From JACCZX01 sp038216465 (GTDB taxonomy: Bacteria; Pseudomonadota; Gammaproteobacteria; Burkholderiales; Burkholderiaceae_F), in the NCBI GenBank assembly GCA_038216465.1, contig JBBQQC010000009.1, positions 52,457 to 116,456 on the forward strand: a stretch of 64,000 nt of DNA, given 5' to 3'. The translations under genes were made by a program, and so were the position numbers. The notes below the pieces were generated by a model that ran no database searches, was not told where the DNA came from, and saw only the letters and a list, made by a program, of their open reading frames with translations. This document shows, one piece after another, positions 50,842 through 60,845 of the stretch (within the stretch, counting starts at the first letter, position 1; the number at the start of each line of letters is the position of its first letter).

Positions 50842-53559
50842 ATGCGACGCGACGCGCTTTTTGATTTGCTTGCCCGGGTACCCGCGGCCGTGTGCGTCGT
50901 CACGTCCAATCGACGCCTGGCGCGCTCGCTGACAGCCGAGTTCGATCAATTCCAAGCGGACCGGGCGCTGGCGGCTTGGGAAACGCCGCAGATACTTCCC
51001 TTTGCCGCATTCGTCGCGAGGCTATACGACGCCGCGCTGCATGACCCGGCATTGGCGGGCGTGCGAACGCCGCTGACCCACGCGCAGGAGCGCGCACTGT
51101 GGGAAGCGGTCGTCGGCGACAGCGACCTTGGATTGTTGTCGGCAGGGGCAGCCGCTGCGCTGGCAGCAAACGCCTGGTCCCGCGCACATCAGTGGCATGT
51201 GGCGTCGCGCATGCGAACCTATCACTCGGTAGCCGATACGCGCGCATTCATCAGTTGGGCTGGCGAGTACCAGCGACGGGTGGAAGCGGCGGGCGCGATC
51301 GATCTCGCGCGACTGCCCGACATCGTGCGCGAGCATGTCGTGTCGGGCGCAATCCCAGCACCCGCGCATCTGGTACTGGCCGGCTTTGACGACACGACGG
51401 TGCAGCAGCAGCAGTTGTTCGATGCACTGGTCGCGCACGGCGCAGCCTGCGCGCGCTACGAACCGTTGCAGCATGAAGCGCGGCCGCTGCGGGCCGCCTG
51501 CCTCGATGAGCACGACGAAAGCCAGAAGATGGCCGATTGGGTCGCAGCACGGCTCGCGGCTGACAGCCGCGCGCGCATCGGCGTCGTCGTGCCGCGGCTG
51601 GCAGCGCGCCGCCGGGCGTTGGCAGCGGCGCTGGACGCGGTGCTGCTTCCCGACCGGTTGCTGAGTCCGGCTAGTGCGCGGCCCTACACGGTCTCGCTCG
51701 GCGGGGCATTGGCCGACGTCGCACCGGTTGCTTTTTTGCTGCGGACCCTTCGATTGGCGCTCGGCAGCGTCGAGTTGGAGGACGCAAGCGCAATGTTGCG
51801 CGCGCCGTATCTTGCTGGCGCACACACCGAGCGCGATGCGCGTGATCTGCTGGACGCACAGCTGCGCCGCCGCTGTCAGCGCTCGGTCGATTTCGAACGC
51901 TTATTCGAAGGTGTGCAAGCATCCGCACGCGAGTGCGGCGTCGACGCCGCTCAATTGCTCGCGGCCCTACGCTCGTGCAATCAATGGCGGCGTCAACACT
52001 CGACCCGATCGCGGCGACCGTCCGAATGGGCCAGCGCGATTGCGCAATTGCTGCAATCGATCAGTGCCTTTGCCGCGGGCGACCGCGCTCCTGATTCAAC
52101 CGAGTATCAGGCGCTCGCGCGCTGGCAGGAGCTGCTGGCCGATTTTGCTGCGCTGGACCGAACGGTTGCGCGGTTTACGTCCGCAGAGGCCATCGACAAG
52201 CTCGAGCGGCTCGCTCGCGACACGATTTTTCAGCCCGAAGGCGGCACGCCTCCGGTGCAGGTGCTCGGTATGCTCGAAGCCAACGCGCTGACGTTCGACC
52301 ATCTGTGGATCATGGGGCTGACAGCCGACGCGTGGCCGCCGCCGTCGAAGCCCGATCCATTATTGCCGATCGAGTTACAGCGCGCGGCCGGCATGCCGGC
52401 CGCGACTGCGGCCGCCGAGCTGACGCGGGCGCGACACCAGTTGCAGCGCCTGTTGCGCTCCGCTCCGGAAGTGCTCGTCAGCCACGCGACAGTCGACGCC
52501 GACCGGCGAGTGGCGCCAAGTCCCCTGATAGCCGCGTTTGAGCCGTGGCTGGCACCGCCTCGCGCCGCGCGTCTGATCGACGCGCTGACGCCGGTGTCGC
52601 TCGCCGCGTCGCGCGACGCGACGGCGCCGACGTGGCGCCCGGTCGCGCCATTGCGCGGGGGTGCCGCGGTTTTGCAAAACCAGGCTGCGTGTCCGTTTCG
52701 CGCGTTCGCGATTCATCGGCTGAACGCGCGGATCGTCGAGTCGCCGCACGACGGATTTGACTATCGCGAGCGCGGGCAGCTGGTGCACGACACCCTGGCC
52801 ACTTTCTGGTGTTCGCTGCCGGAACCGACGCGCGACGTACTCGCAGCGACGTCGCAGCAGCAACGCAGCCTATTGCTCGACACCGCTGCCGATGCCGCGC
52901 AGCTGCGCCTGCAACGAAGGCGCGGCCAAGTGTCGGCGGCGTTGGCAGAGCTCGAATCCGCGCGCCTGGTGCGCGTCACCGAGCAATGGCTGCAGCATGA
53001 GATCGCGACGCGGTCTGCGTTTCGCATCGTTGCCATCGAAGAAGCGCGCACTATGCAGGTGGGAACGCTGACGTTGTCTGCGCGTCTGGATCGCGTCGAC
53101 GAGTCCGATGCCGGCGCGCGGATTGTGATTGACTACAAGACCGGCAGCGCAAAAAACGCGGGCTGGCTGGACGAGCGCCCCGACGAGCCGCAACTACCGC
53201 TGTATCTGACGGCGACCGAGCCGACGGCGCGCGCGATCGCTTTGGCCAGAGTACGGACCGGCGATGTCGGCATCAGTGCGCTGGCGGCAGCGCCCAATCT
53301 TTTGCCCGGTCGGTCCATCTACTGGACGGGTCATTTTCCGAGCTGGGAGGCGGTGGTCGATCACTGGTCGACCGTGCTGGAGCGCCTGGCGCTGCAATTT
53401 GCCGCCGGTGACGCCGCGGTGAATCCGAAACGCCTGCCGCAGACATGTCGCTACTGTGAGCTGCCGACGCTATGCCGGATCAATGAGCGCGGTGGCGTGG
53501 TGATTGGCGGCGCCGCCGAAGACGACGACGGTACGCCGTGGGTGCGCGATGAAGAATGA
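50842..53559 (+). CDS. AddB-like PD-(D/E)XK nuclease, probable double-strand-break repair protein
   Basis: About 905 residues from ATG 50842 (in-frame codons continue up to 50695). It resembles the AddB-related probable DNA repair family of betaproteobacteria. The N-terminal helicase-like part has VVTSNRRLARSL where a Walker A would be, so it is probably ATPase-inactive. The C-terminal nuclease has the RecB-type DYKTGSAK motif with QLPLYLT downstream. A likely 4Fe-4S cluster is formed by Cys in QAACPFRAF with CRYCELPTLC near the end, the AddB pattern. It overlaps the AddA-like gene by 11 nt, so the two probably form one complex. A TACAAT at 50820-50825 may be its -10. Confidence 0.83.
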   Translation: MRRDALFDLLARVPAAVCVVTSNRRLARSLTAEFDQFQADRALAAWETPQILPFAAFVARLYDAALHDPALAGVRTPLTHAQERALWEAVVGDSDLGLLSAGAAAALAANAWSRAHQWHVASRMRTYHSVADTRAFISWAGEYQRRVEAAGAIDLARLPDIVREHVVSGAIPAPAHLVLAGFDDTTVQQQQLFDALVAHGAACARYEPLQHEARPLRAACLDEHDESQKMADWVAARLAADSRARIGVVVPRLAARRRALAAALDAVLLPDRLLSPASARPYTVSLGGALADVAPVAFLLRTLRLALGSVELEDASAMLRAPYLAGAHTERDARDLLDAQLRRRCQRSVDFERLFEGVQASARECGVDAAQLLAALRSCNQWRRQHSTRSRRPSEWASAIAQLLQSISAFAAGDRAPDSTEYQALARWQELLADFAALDRTVARFTSAEAIDKLERLARDTIFQPEGGTPPVQVLGMLEANALTFDHLWIMGLTADAWPPPSKPDPLLPIELQRAAGMPAATAAAELTRARHQLQRLLRSAPEVLVSHATVDADRRVAPSPLIAAFEPWLAPPRAARLIDALTPVSLAASRDATAPTWRPVAPLRGGAAVLQNQAACPFRAFAIHRLNARIVESPHDGFDYRERGQLVHDTLATFWCSLPEPTRDVLAATSQQQRSLLLDTAADAAQLRLQRRRGQVSAALAELESARLVRVTEQWLQHEIATRSAFRIVAIEEARTMQVGTLTLSARLDRVDESDAGARIVIDYKTGSAKNAGWLDERPDEPQLPLYLTATEPTARAIALARVRTGDVGISALAAAPNLLPGRSIYWTGHFPSWEAVVDHWSTVLERLALQFAAGDAAVNPKRLPQTCRYCELPTLCRINERGGVVIGGAAEDDDGTPWVRDEE

Positions 53560-56500
53560 CGCGCCTGCGCACAACGATGCGCAGCTGCAGCTGCCTCTGC
53601 AGGTTGCGCCGCATGTGGACCCGCTCGACGCACCGCATGACATGCCTGTGGGCGCGGCATTGCAGGCCGATGACGCGGCCGCGCGCACGCGCGCGCTTGA
53701 CGCGACCGAGAGTTTCATTGTTCGCGCGCCGGCTGGGTCCGGCAAAACCGAACTGTTAACGCAACGCGTGCTGGCGTTGCTTGCCGAGGTCGATGCGCCA
53801 GAAGAAGTCGTCGCGATTACGTTTACGCGCAAAGCGGCGGCCGAGATGAAAGACAGGCTACTGCAGGCGCTTGTGGATGTAGCCAGCACCACAGCGTTGC
53901 CGCCGGAACCCCACCGCGCACGGACCTTGCACCTTGCGCGGCAGGTAGTGGTGCGCGATCGCGAGCGCGGGTGGGAGCTGGCCGCCAATCCGTCGCGGCT
54001 GAGAGTTCAGACGATCGACGCATTAGCTTTGTGGCTGGCCCAGCAGCTGCCGATCACGACGCGCTTCGCGGCTATCACGCAAGTCACCGAACACGCCGAG
54101 CCGCTGTACAGCGCCGCCGCGCACGCCACCCTGGCAGTGATCGACAGCACCGATGTGCAGGAGCGCGGCATTGCACGCCATATCGCGCGTCTGCTGACCC
54201 ATCTCGACAATGACTGGCCGCGCGCGCATCGGCTGCTGAGCGGCATGCTGGCCAAGCGCGACCAGTGGCTGCGCCATGTCGGACATCTCGACCGCGCGGC
54301 GCTAGAAGCGCCGCTACAGAACGCGTGTTCGCGTCAGATCGAGCGCGTTTGCGAAGCGCTGATTGGAGTCGATGCAGAAGAGCTAATCGCGCTCGCCCGC
54401 TACGCGGCCGGCAATCTGTCGCCCGATTCGCGTCTGTCGCCGTGCGTCAACCTTGATCGTCTGCCGGAGGCAAGCTACCGGCGGCTCGATGCGTGGCGCG
54501 CGCTGGCGGCGGTGCTGCTGACCAACGACGGACACTGGCGCACTCGGTTCAGCAAGTCCGAAGGCTTTCCTTCCCTTGCGGCTGCCGCGCCGTTCAAGCA
54601 GCGCATTGTTTCCTTGTCCGACGCATTGCGGTCAAATGAAACTCTGCGAACGGCGCTGCACGGACTCCGCGAGTTACCGGCTCCGCACTTCACTGCCGCG
54701 CAGTGGGAGGTGCTGGAGTCGATTGTTGCGCTGCTGCCGCGCGCGGCGGCTGAATTGATGCTGGCGTTCGGTGACGCCGGCGAAAGCGATTTCGTGCAGC
54801 TGACACGCGCGGCCGTCGATGCGCTCGGTGAGGACGCTGCAGACATAGCGCAGGCTCTCGACGCGCGCATTCGTCATCTGCTGATCGACGAGTTCCAGGA
54901 CACTTCGATCACGCAATATGAGTTGATCGAGCGGTTGATTGCCGATTGGCGCGCCGGTGACGGACGGACCGTGTTCGTCGTCGGTGACCCGATGCAGTCC
55001 ATCTATCGTTTCCGCGAAGCGGAAGTCGGACTGTTTCTACGTGCCTGGAATATCGGCATCGCCGGCGTGCCATTGCAGCGCCTGCAGCTGGCGCGCAACT
55101 TTCGATCGCAGCCGCGGCTGGTGGAGTGGGCTAACGCGACTTTCGTGCGGGTGCTGCCGGATGCAAGCGACATGGCCAGTGGCGCCGTCGCGTTCGAGCC
55201 GTCGGTGGCAGAACACGCGCCGGCTCCCGCGCAGCCCGAAACGGTGACGTTCAACGCGCTGATCGACGGATCGCCGTATCAAGAGGCGGCGCGCGTTGTC
55301 GAGCTGTTGCAGCGCATCCGTGCCGCCGATTCGGCGGCTTCGATTGCACTGCTGGTACGCGCGCGCCCACACCTGGCGCAGATAGTGCCGGCGCTGCGCG
55401 ACGCGGGCATCAGGTTTACCGCAGTCGAGCTCGAATTGCTGCTCGCGCGCCCGCTGATCGGTGATCTGTTTGCACTGACACGCGCGCTCGAGCATCTTGC
55501 CGACCGAGTGGCGTGGCTCGCGATATTGCGCGCGCCGTGGTGCGGACTGACGCTGGGCGACCTGTCGGCGCTGGCCGAAGGTGTGACCAACGCCACGATC
55601 TGGCAGTTGGTGTGCGATCCATCGCGCCGATCCCTGTTATCAGCGGACGGGCAACAGCGCCTGGCACGCGTTGCTACGGTATTTGCACGTGCGCTCGAGC
55701 TGCGCGGCCGCGCCCCGCTGACCGAGCGGGTGCGCGAAACGTGGTGGCTGCTTGGCGGCCCCGCGTGCGTTGCGACGGCGTCTGATCACGCCGATGCAAA
55801 GTCCTTCTTTGATCATCTGGCGCAGTACGAGGAGCGCCGCCGCGGCGTTCTCGACATCAGCGCATTCGAAGCATCGCTGGTTCGCCTGTACGCGGCCCCC
55901 GATGCAGAAGCGGACGGCAACCTGCAGGTGATGACGATTCACAAGGCGAAGGGTCTGGAGTTCGACTACGTGCTCGTGCCGGGGCTGGATCGCGCCACAA
56001 CGACCGATGATGTGCAGCTGATGCAGTGGCTCGAGCGGCCGGCGGAGTCAGGAACCGGTGAGCTGCTGCTCAGTCCGATTTACCCTCCGGATGCCAATAA
56101 GAAAGACGATTCGATCTATTGCTGGATCGAGCAATTGCAGCAGCAACGACAGGCGCACGAGGACGAGCGCCTGCTGTACGTCGCTGCGACGCGCGCACGC
56201 CGGCGGCTGCATTGGCTAGCCTGCATCCCGAGCGCGGACGGCGATGTTTCAGCGCCGCGCGAAAACTCGCTGCTGCATCGTCTATGGCCGGTGGTGCAGG
56301 ACGAGTGCAGGCGGGCGCTGGCCGAACGACCGGCCGCGACTAGTACCGTCGCAGCGGCTCCGAGTGCTGCGCTGTATGACCAAGCTTTGCGCAGGCTGCC
56401 CAGCCAATGGACGTTTCCGATCGCACCGCCGGCGCTCGCTTGGCACGAAGAAGCGCCATCGGCCTCCGAACTGGCGATCGAATTTTCGTGGGCGGGTGAG

Positions 56501-57022
56501 ACCGCGCGCCGTATCGGTGTCGTTGTGCACCGCTGGCTTCAGCGCATTGCCGACGATGCGTTGCAAGGTTGGGACGCGGCTCGAGTGCTGTCGATCGCGC
56601 CACATATCGAGCGCGAACTGGTGGCGGCGGGTATCCGTGGCGACGCGCTTAAGGCAGCGCGCAGCCGCGCTGCTCAGGCGCTGACGAGCGCATTGTCCGA
56701 CCCACGCGCGCGCTGGCTGCTTGGCCCACGCAGTGAGGCGCGCAGCGAGCTGCGATTGACCGTTCGCGTACAGGGCCGAGCCTGGCACGTCGTGCTCGAC
56801 CGCACTTTCGTCGACGACGACGGTGCGCGCTGGATTATCGACTACAAGACCGGCACACACGAGGGCGCCGACGTCGAAAACTTCCTGGATCGAGAACGGC
56901 TGCGCTACGCGAACCAGCTGGAGCTTTACGCGCGAGCGCTTGGCGGCACAGCTGAACTGGGACTTTACTTTCCGATGCTGAGCGGCTGGCGCGCGTGGAA
57001 AAGAAAAAATGGCACGGACTAA
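53549..57022 (+). CDS. UvrD/Rep-family helicase-nuclease, AddA-like
   Basis: Helicase-nuclease subunit for recombinational repair, 1157 residues. Helicase motifs run in order: PAGSGKTELLTQRVL (Walker A 61-68), AITFTRKAAAEMKDR, LLIDEFQDTS, VVGDPMQSIYRFREAEV, the QVMTIHKAKGLEFDYV region and YVAATRARRRL. A C-terminal nuclease domain shows IIDYKTGTHEG and QLELYARAL. This matches AddA rather than plain UvrD. The gene starts inside the AddB-like end at ATG 53549. Family members degrade and process broken ends to load RecA; no RecBCD set is seen in this window. Confidence 0.88.
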   Translation: MKNDAPAHNDAQLQLPLQVAPHVDPLDAPHDMPVGAALQADDAAARTRALDATESFIVRAPAGSGKTELLTQRVLALLAEVDAPEEVVAITFTRKAAAEMKDRLLQALVDVASTTALPPEPHRARTLHLARQVVVRDRERGWELAANPSRLRVQTIDALALWLAQQLPITTRFAAITQVTEHAEPLYSAAAHATLAVIDSTDVQERGIARHIARLLTHLDNDWPRAHRLLSGMLAKRDQWLRHVGHLDRAALEAPLQNACSRQIERVCEALIGVDAEELIALARYAAGNLSPDSRLSPCVNLDRLPEASYRRLDAWRALAAVLLTNDGHWRTRFSKSEGFPSLAAAAPFKQRIVSLSDALRSNETLRTALHGLRELPAPHFTAAQWEVLESIVALLPRAAAELMLAFGDAGESDFVQLTRAAVDALGEDAADIAQALDARIRHLLIDEFQDTSITQYELIERLIADWRAGDGRTVFVVGDPMQSIYRFREAEVGLFLRAWNIGIAGVPLQRLQLARNFRSQPRLVEWANATFVRVLPDASDMASGAVAFEPSVAEHAPAPAQPETVTFNALIDGSPYQEAARVVELLQRIRAADSAASIALLVRARPHLAQIVPALRDAGIRFTAVELELLLARPLIGDLFALTRALEHLADRVAWLAILRAPWCGLTLGDLSALAEGVTNATIWQLVCDPSRRSLLSADGQQRLARVATVFARALELRGRAPLTERVRETWWLLGGPACVATASDHADAKSFFDHLAQYEERRRGVLDISAFEASLVRLYAAPDAEADGNLQVMTIHKAKGLEFDYVLVPGLDRATTTDDVQLMQWLERPAESGTGELLLSPIYPPDANKKDDSIYCWIEQLQQQRQAHEDERLLYVAATRARRRLHWLACIPSADGDVSAPRENSLLHRLWPVVQDECRRALAERPAATSTVAAAPSAALYDQALRRLPSQWTFPIAPPALAWHEEAPSASELAIEFSWAGETARRIGVVVHRWLQRIADDALQGWDAARVLSIAPHIERELVAAGIRGDALKAARSRAAQALTSALSDPRARWLLGPRSEARSELRLTVRVQGRAWHVVLDRTFVDDDGARWIIDYKTGTHEGADVENFLDRERLRYANQLELYARALGGTAELGLYFPMLSGWRAWKRKNGTD

Positions 57023-57032
57023 AGAGAGTTCC

Positions 57033-57053
57033 AAGAGGCGGTACGCCCCTCTT
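57033..57053. terminator. Possible terminator between the helicase gene and ffs
   Basis: AAGAGG at 57033-57038 and CCTCTT at 57048-57053 flank a short GC-rich loop, 11 nt past the helicase stop. No T-run follows on either strand, so this is a weak call. Confidence 0.3.
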
Positions 57054-57099
57054 GCATCTTCGAATGAGTCAAAGACTCCCTTTGCCGCTTCGCGGAAAA

Positions 57100-57195
57100 G
57101 GCGAGCCTGAACCTCGGCACCTGTGGCACTCCGCTGTGGCTGCTTCGTTCCCGACCTGACCAGGTTCACGGCACCCCAGTGCGAGGGGGCCCGCC
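57100..57195 (-). ncRNA. ffs: Signal recognition particle 4.5S RNA
   Basis: Partner of Ffh in co-translational targeting. The minus strand contains GTCAGGTCGGGAACGAAGCA, the conserved apical domain with a GGGA tetraloop and the symmetric loop recognised by Ffh. The ends pair (GGCGGGCC at 57188-57195 with GGCTCGCC at 57100-57107), giving a 96-nt hairpin of the small bacterial type. It is divergent from the GNAT gene and close to dnaX, as in relatives. Confidence 0.95.
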
Positions 57196-57243
57196 ATCGC
57201 GGATGATACGCGTCGAACAGTGCAAGTCTTGTAACGTGCGAAC

Positions 57244-57723
57244 ATGAACATCGAGATTCGACCGGCGCAGCAAGCCGATATCACCGTTTTGCATGCGCTG
57301 ATTCGGGCGCTGGCCGAATACGAGAGGCTGACGTCGCAGGTGGTCGGCACGGTCGAAGATTTGCGGCGCGAATTGTTCAGCGAACGGCCGCTGATCGAAG
57401 CCGTGCTCGCTTGGGAACAGGAAAGTGCGCTCGGCTTCGCACTGTATTTTCACAACTATTCGACCTTCCTGGCGCGCCGCGGTTTGTATCTTGAAGACCT
57501 GTTCGTGTTGTCTGATGCACGAGGTCGTGGCATCGGCAAGGCGCTGATGCGCCATTGCGCGCGGGTCGCGGTCCAGCGTGCCTGTGGGCGGTTCGAATGG
57601 TCGGTGCTCGACTGGAATCAGCCGGCAATCGATTTCTATCAATCAGTGGGAGCAACGCTGCTGCCCGATTGGCGCATCTGCAGACTCACCGGCGACGCGC
57701 TGTCCCGATTCGCAGCGCCGTAA
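57244..57723 (+). CDS. GNAT-family N-acetyltransferase
   Basis: A 159-residue acetyltransferase. The acetyl-CoA site LSDARGRGIGKALMRH has the R/Q-x-x-G-x-G/A pattern. IRALAEYERLTSQVV and FEWSVLDWNQPAIDFYQSVGA resemble diamine N-acetyltransferases (SAT-like), so a polyamine or amine substrate is possible but unproven. It is separated by 9 nt from dnaX and may be co-transcribed. Confidence 0.85.
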   Translation: MNIEIRPAQQADITVLHALIRALAEYERLTSQVVGTVEDLRRELFSERPLIEAVLAWEQESALGFALYFHNYSTFLARRGLYLEDLFVLSDARGRGIGKALMRHCARVAVQRACGRFEWSVLDWNQPAIDFYQSVGATLLPDWRICRLTGDALSRFAAP

Positions 57724-57732
57724 AATCCGTTT

Positions 57733-59385
57733 ATGTCGTACCAGGTTCTGGCCCGCAAGTATCGCCCGCGCGATTTTTCGACGCTGGTCGGCCAGGAGCA
57801 CGTGGTTCGTGCGCTGACGAACGCGCTGACGGAAAAACGGCTGCACCACGCGTACCTCTTTACCGGCACGCGCGGTGTCGGTAAGACCACGCTAGCAAGG
57901 ATTCTCGCCAAGGCACTCAATTGCGTCGGCGCCGACGGCAAGGGCGACATCACCGCTACGCCTTGCAACGTGTGCGAACCGTGCACCGCGATCGACGCCG
58001 GCCGCTTTGTCGATTACATCGAGATGGACGCCGCAAGCAATCGCGGCGTCGACGATATGGTACAGCTGCTTGAACGCGCGATGTATTCACCGAGCGCCGC
58101 CCGCTTCAAGGTGTACATGATCGACGAGGTGCAGCAGCTGTCGTCGCACGCATTTAATGCGATGTTAAAGACTCTCGAAGAGCCGCCCGAGTACGTCAAG
58201 TTCATCCTGGCGACGACCGATCCGCAGAAAGTGCCGGTGACCGTGCTGTCGCGCTGCCTTCAGTTCAATCTGAAGCAGATGACACCGTCCGCGATCGCAG
58301 AACACATGACCGGAATATTGGCGGCGGAAAAAATCTGCGCCGAGCCGGCGGCGCTGCGCACACTCGCGCACGCCGCACGCGGCAGCATGCGGGACGGCCT
58401 GTCGCTGCTCGACCAGGCGATTGCCTATGCCGGTGGCGACATCACGCTGGACGCGGTGCGGGCGATGCTGGGGTCGATCGATCAGAGCACGCTGATACAG
58501 GTGCTGGATGCGATCGCCACGCGCGACGCGCGGAAAATCCTTTCGATTGCCGATTCGATGAACGAGCGCAGCGTGTCGTTTGCACAGGCGATGCGTGATC
58601 TGGCGAGCTTGCTCCACCGAATCGCTTTGATTCAACAGGTGCCGGGTGCGGCGGAAGACGAAGTCGACGGCGACGATCTGCGGCGACTGGCGGCGCTTTA
58701 CGCGGCGGACGAGGTCCAGCTGTTTTATCAGGTCGCGCTGCACGGACGCAACGACATGCAGCTGGCGCCCGACGAGTACGCTGGATTCACGATGGCTCTG
58801 ATGAGGATGCTGGCGTTTGCCCCTGCTGAGGCAGCCACGCCCACGTCGCCGCGTGCGGCCACACCACAGGCCACTTCTCCAGCTGCAGCGCCACGCAACG
58901 CTGCGGCGCAGGCGAGTGCCACTTCGCCCGCTCTTTCGCTCGGCGATTCGCAATCCAAGGCGATTGCGCCTTTCGACGGCGACTGGACCGCGCTGGTGTC
59001 GCGCCTGAAGGTGTCGGGCCTGGTGCGCGAACTCGCGCAGCGCAGCGAGCTTGTGTCGCATGACGGCGATCGCCTGAAGCTGCGCGTCCCGCTGAAGACG
59101 TTGCTCGATGCCGGCGCCTTGCAGAAGCTGCAGACCGCGGTCAGCGAAGCACTCGGCCGTCCGATGCGCCTCGCGGCAGACGTCGGCAACACCGTTGGCC
59201 CGACCTCGGCGGGGATCGCAGAACAGGCACGCGCCGACCGGCAGCGGCAGGCCGAAGAGTCGATATACGCCGATCCCTTCGTGCGAGAATTGATCGAGAA
59301 TTTCGGCGCGTCGGTGGACCCGGCGTCGATTCGTCCGCGCAGCGACGTTGAGCGTAAAGACAGCGATACGGAAAAGACACCATGA
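57733..59385 (+). CDS. dnaX: DNA polymerase III subunits tau/gamma
   Basis: Clamp-loader ATPase that links the replisome. It has 550 residues. YQVLARKYRPRDFSTLVGQE, Walker A GTRGVGKTTLAR (45-56), zinc cysteines at 64, 78, 81 and 84, Walker B YMIDEVQQL and the sensor LSRCLQFN are visible. The Ala/Pro-rich linker (about 360-405) and C-terminal tau part follow. I see no clear A-rich slippery site for gamma. It overlaps ybaB by 4 nt. Confidence 0.95.
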   Translation: MSYQVLARKYRPRDFSTLVGQEHVVRALTNALTEKRLHHAYLFTGTRGVGKTTLARILAKALNCVGADGKGDITATPCNVCEPCTAIDAGRFVDYIEMDAASNRGVDDMVQLLERAMYSPSAARFKVYMIDEVQQLSSHAFNAMLKTLEEPPEYVKFILATTDPQKVPVTVLSRCLQFNLKQMTPSAIAEHMTGILAAEKICAEPAALRTLAHAARGSMRDGLSLLDQAIAYAGGDITLDAVRAMLGSIDQSTLIQVLDAIATRDARKILSIADSMNERSVSFAQAMRDLASLLHRIALIQQVPGAAEDEVDGDDLRRLAALYAADEVQLFYQVALHGRNDMQLAPDEYAGFTMALMRMLAFAPAEAATPTSPRAATPQATSPAAAPRNAAAQASATSPALSLGDSQSKAIAPFDGDWTALVSRLKVSGLVRELAQRSELVSHDGDRLKLRVPLKTLLDAGALQKLQTAVSEALGRPMRLAADVGNTVGPTSAGIAEQARADRQRQAEESIYADPFVRELIENFGASVDPASIRPRSDVERKDSDTEKTP

Positions 59386-59708
59386 TGAAGGGCCAGATGG
59401 CCGGCTTGATGCAGCAGGCGCAGAAGATGCAGGAGAACATGAAGCGCATGCAGGATGAGCTGGCCGCCACCGAAGTCGAGGGTCAGTCGGGAGCAGGCAT
59501 GGTCAAGGTCACGATGACCTGCAAGCATGACGTGCGACGGGTGGCTATCGATCCGAGTCTGGTCGGTGACGACAAGGACATGCTGGAGGATCTGGTCGCA
59601 GCCGCGTTCAACGATGCCGTGCGTCGTGCCGAAGACGTGTCGCAACAGAAAATGGCGTCGGTTACCGCGGGCATGCCGCTGCCGCCGGGATTCAAGCTCC
59701 CGTTCTAG
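59382..59708 (+). CDS. YbaB/EbfC nucleoid-associated protein
   Basis: A 108-residue DNA-binding protein. The Met/Gln-rich coiled N-terminus KGQMAGLMQQAQKMQENMKR and GQSGAGMVKVTMTCKHDVR are typical. It binds DNA as a dimer; its role with RecR is suggested by the conserved dnaX-ybaB-recR order. ATG 59382 overlaps the dnaX stop. Confidence 0.94.
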   Translation: MMKGQMAGLMQQAQKMQENMKRMQDELAATEVEGQSGAGMVKVTMTCKHDVRRVAIDPSLVGDDKDMLEDLVAAAFNDAVRRAEDVSQQKMASVTAGMPLPPGFKLPF

Positions 59709-59772
59709 CGTCCTCGGCGCATGAGCGCGTTCCAGTCGGCGCGCCGGCCACGGCGACGCCACAGTCCAAACC

Positions 59773-60375
59773 ATGAAGCTGGGTCACACGATAGACACCC
59801 TAGTCGATGCGCTGAAGCGGCTGCCCGGCATCGGGCCGCGCTCCGCGCAACGCATTGCATTTCATCTGCTGCAGCACGATCGCGCCGCGGCGCTGCGGCT
59901 GGGCGAATCGCTGCTGATCGCAGCCCGAACGATCGGGCAGTGCGAGCGCTGCAATACGCTGACCGAGCAGATAATCTGCGCAACGTGCACGAGTACGAAG
60001 CGCGATGCGCAGCAGCTGTGCGTCATCGAATCACCGTCGGACCAGCTGGTCATCGAGCAGTCGCTCGCTTACAGCGGCATGTACTTCGTCTTGATGGGCC
60101 GGTTGTCACCGCTGGACGGCATCGGCCCGCGCGAGATCCAGATGGAACGGCTGTTGGCGCGGGTTTCCGATGGCGGCGTGCGCGAGGTCATTGTTGCGAC
60201 GTCGTTTACGCCGGAAGGCGACGCAACCGCACACTACATCACGCAACTGCTGCGCGAGCGTGACCCGCAACTGATCGTGACTCGACTTGCGCGCGGAGTA
60301 CCGGCAGGGGCCGAGCTCGAATACACCGATGTGAACACGGTGGCGCAGGCGATGCTCGATCGACGCGCCGATTAG
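59773..60375 (+). CDS. recR: Recombination mediator protein RecR
   Basis: Works with RecF and RecO to load RecA at gaps. It has 200 residues. The helix-hairpin-helix KRLPGIGPRSAQRIAFHLLQ, the four-Cys zinc site (57, 60, 69, 72) and the TOPRIM domain with CVIESPSDQLVIE and YFVLMGRLSPLDG are all visible. It lies 64 nt after ybaB. Confidence 0.96.
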   Translation: MKLGHTIDTLVDALKRLPGIGPRSAQRIAFHLLQHDRAAALRLGESLLIAARTIGQCERCNTLTEQIICATCTSTKRDAQQLCVIESPSDQLVIEQSLAYSGMYFVLMGRLSPLDGIGPREIQMERLLARVSDGGVREVIVATSFTPEGDATAHYITQLLRERDPQLIVTRLARGVPAGAELEYTDVNTVAQAMLDRRAD

Positions 60376-60394
60376 CCATCGACGAGAGGCGGCC

Positions 60395-60778
60395 ATGACA
60401 ATTGCCTATTGGTGTGTTTTGGTTGCCGGCGTGATGCCTCTGATCGCGATCGGCATCGCAAAGGCGGGCGGCGAGCGCTACAACAATCGCCATCCGCGTG
60501 TTTGGCTCGACAAACAGCAGGGTTACCGGGCACGAGCCGCCGCCGCCCAATCCAACAGCTTCGAGGCGTTTCCGTTATTCGCTGCCGCGGTGATCATTGC
60601 GCATCTGACACACGCCCCGCAAGGTCGAATCGATCTGTTGGCTCTCGTATTCGTCGTGGCGCGCATCGCGTATCTGGTGTGTTACCTGGCCGATTGGCAC
60701 TGGATGCGCTCGATGGTGTGGTTTCTCGGCTACGCGGCGTGTATCGCCATCTTCTTGTCCGCTTTGGCGCTTGGCTAG
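60395..60778 (+). CDS. MAPEG-family membrane protein
   Basis: A 127-residue protein with four hydrophobic segments. RARAAAAQSNSFEAFPLFAAAVIIA is close to the MAPEG signature (the R-A-x-x-A-x-x-N-x-x-E pattern). Family members include glutathione-linked membrane transferases; bacterial roles are mostly unknown. It starts 19 nt after recR and precedes the importer operon. A substrate cannot be given. Confidence 0.85.
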   Translation: MTIAYWCVLVAGVMPLIAIGIAKAGGERYNNRHPRVWLDKQQGYRARAAAAQSNSFEAFPLFAAAVIIAHLTHAPQGRIDLLALVFVVARIAYLVCYLADWHWMRSMVWFLGYAACIAIFLSALALG

Positions 60779-60845
60779 GGAACATACGGGCAGTCGGCGG
60801 CCGGCGCGTGCGCTAGGCTCGACCAATCGCTTACAGGAGACAAGA

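Noticed and set aside
56282..57169. 295-codon minus-strand open frame opposite the AddA-like gene
   Set aside because: It is a shadow, and part of it would cover the 4.5S RNA.
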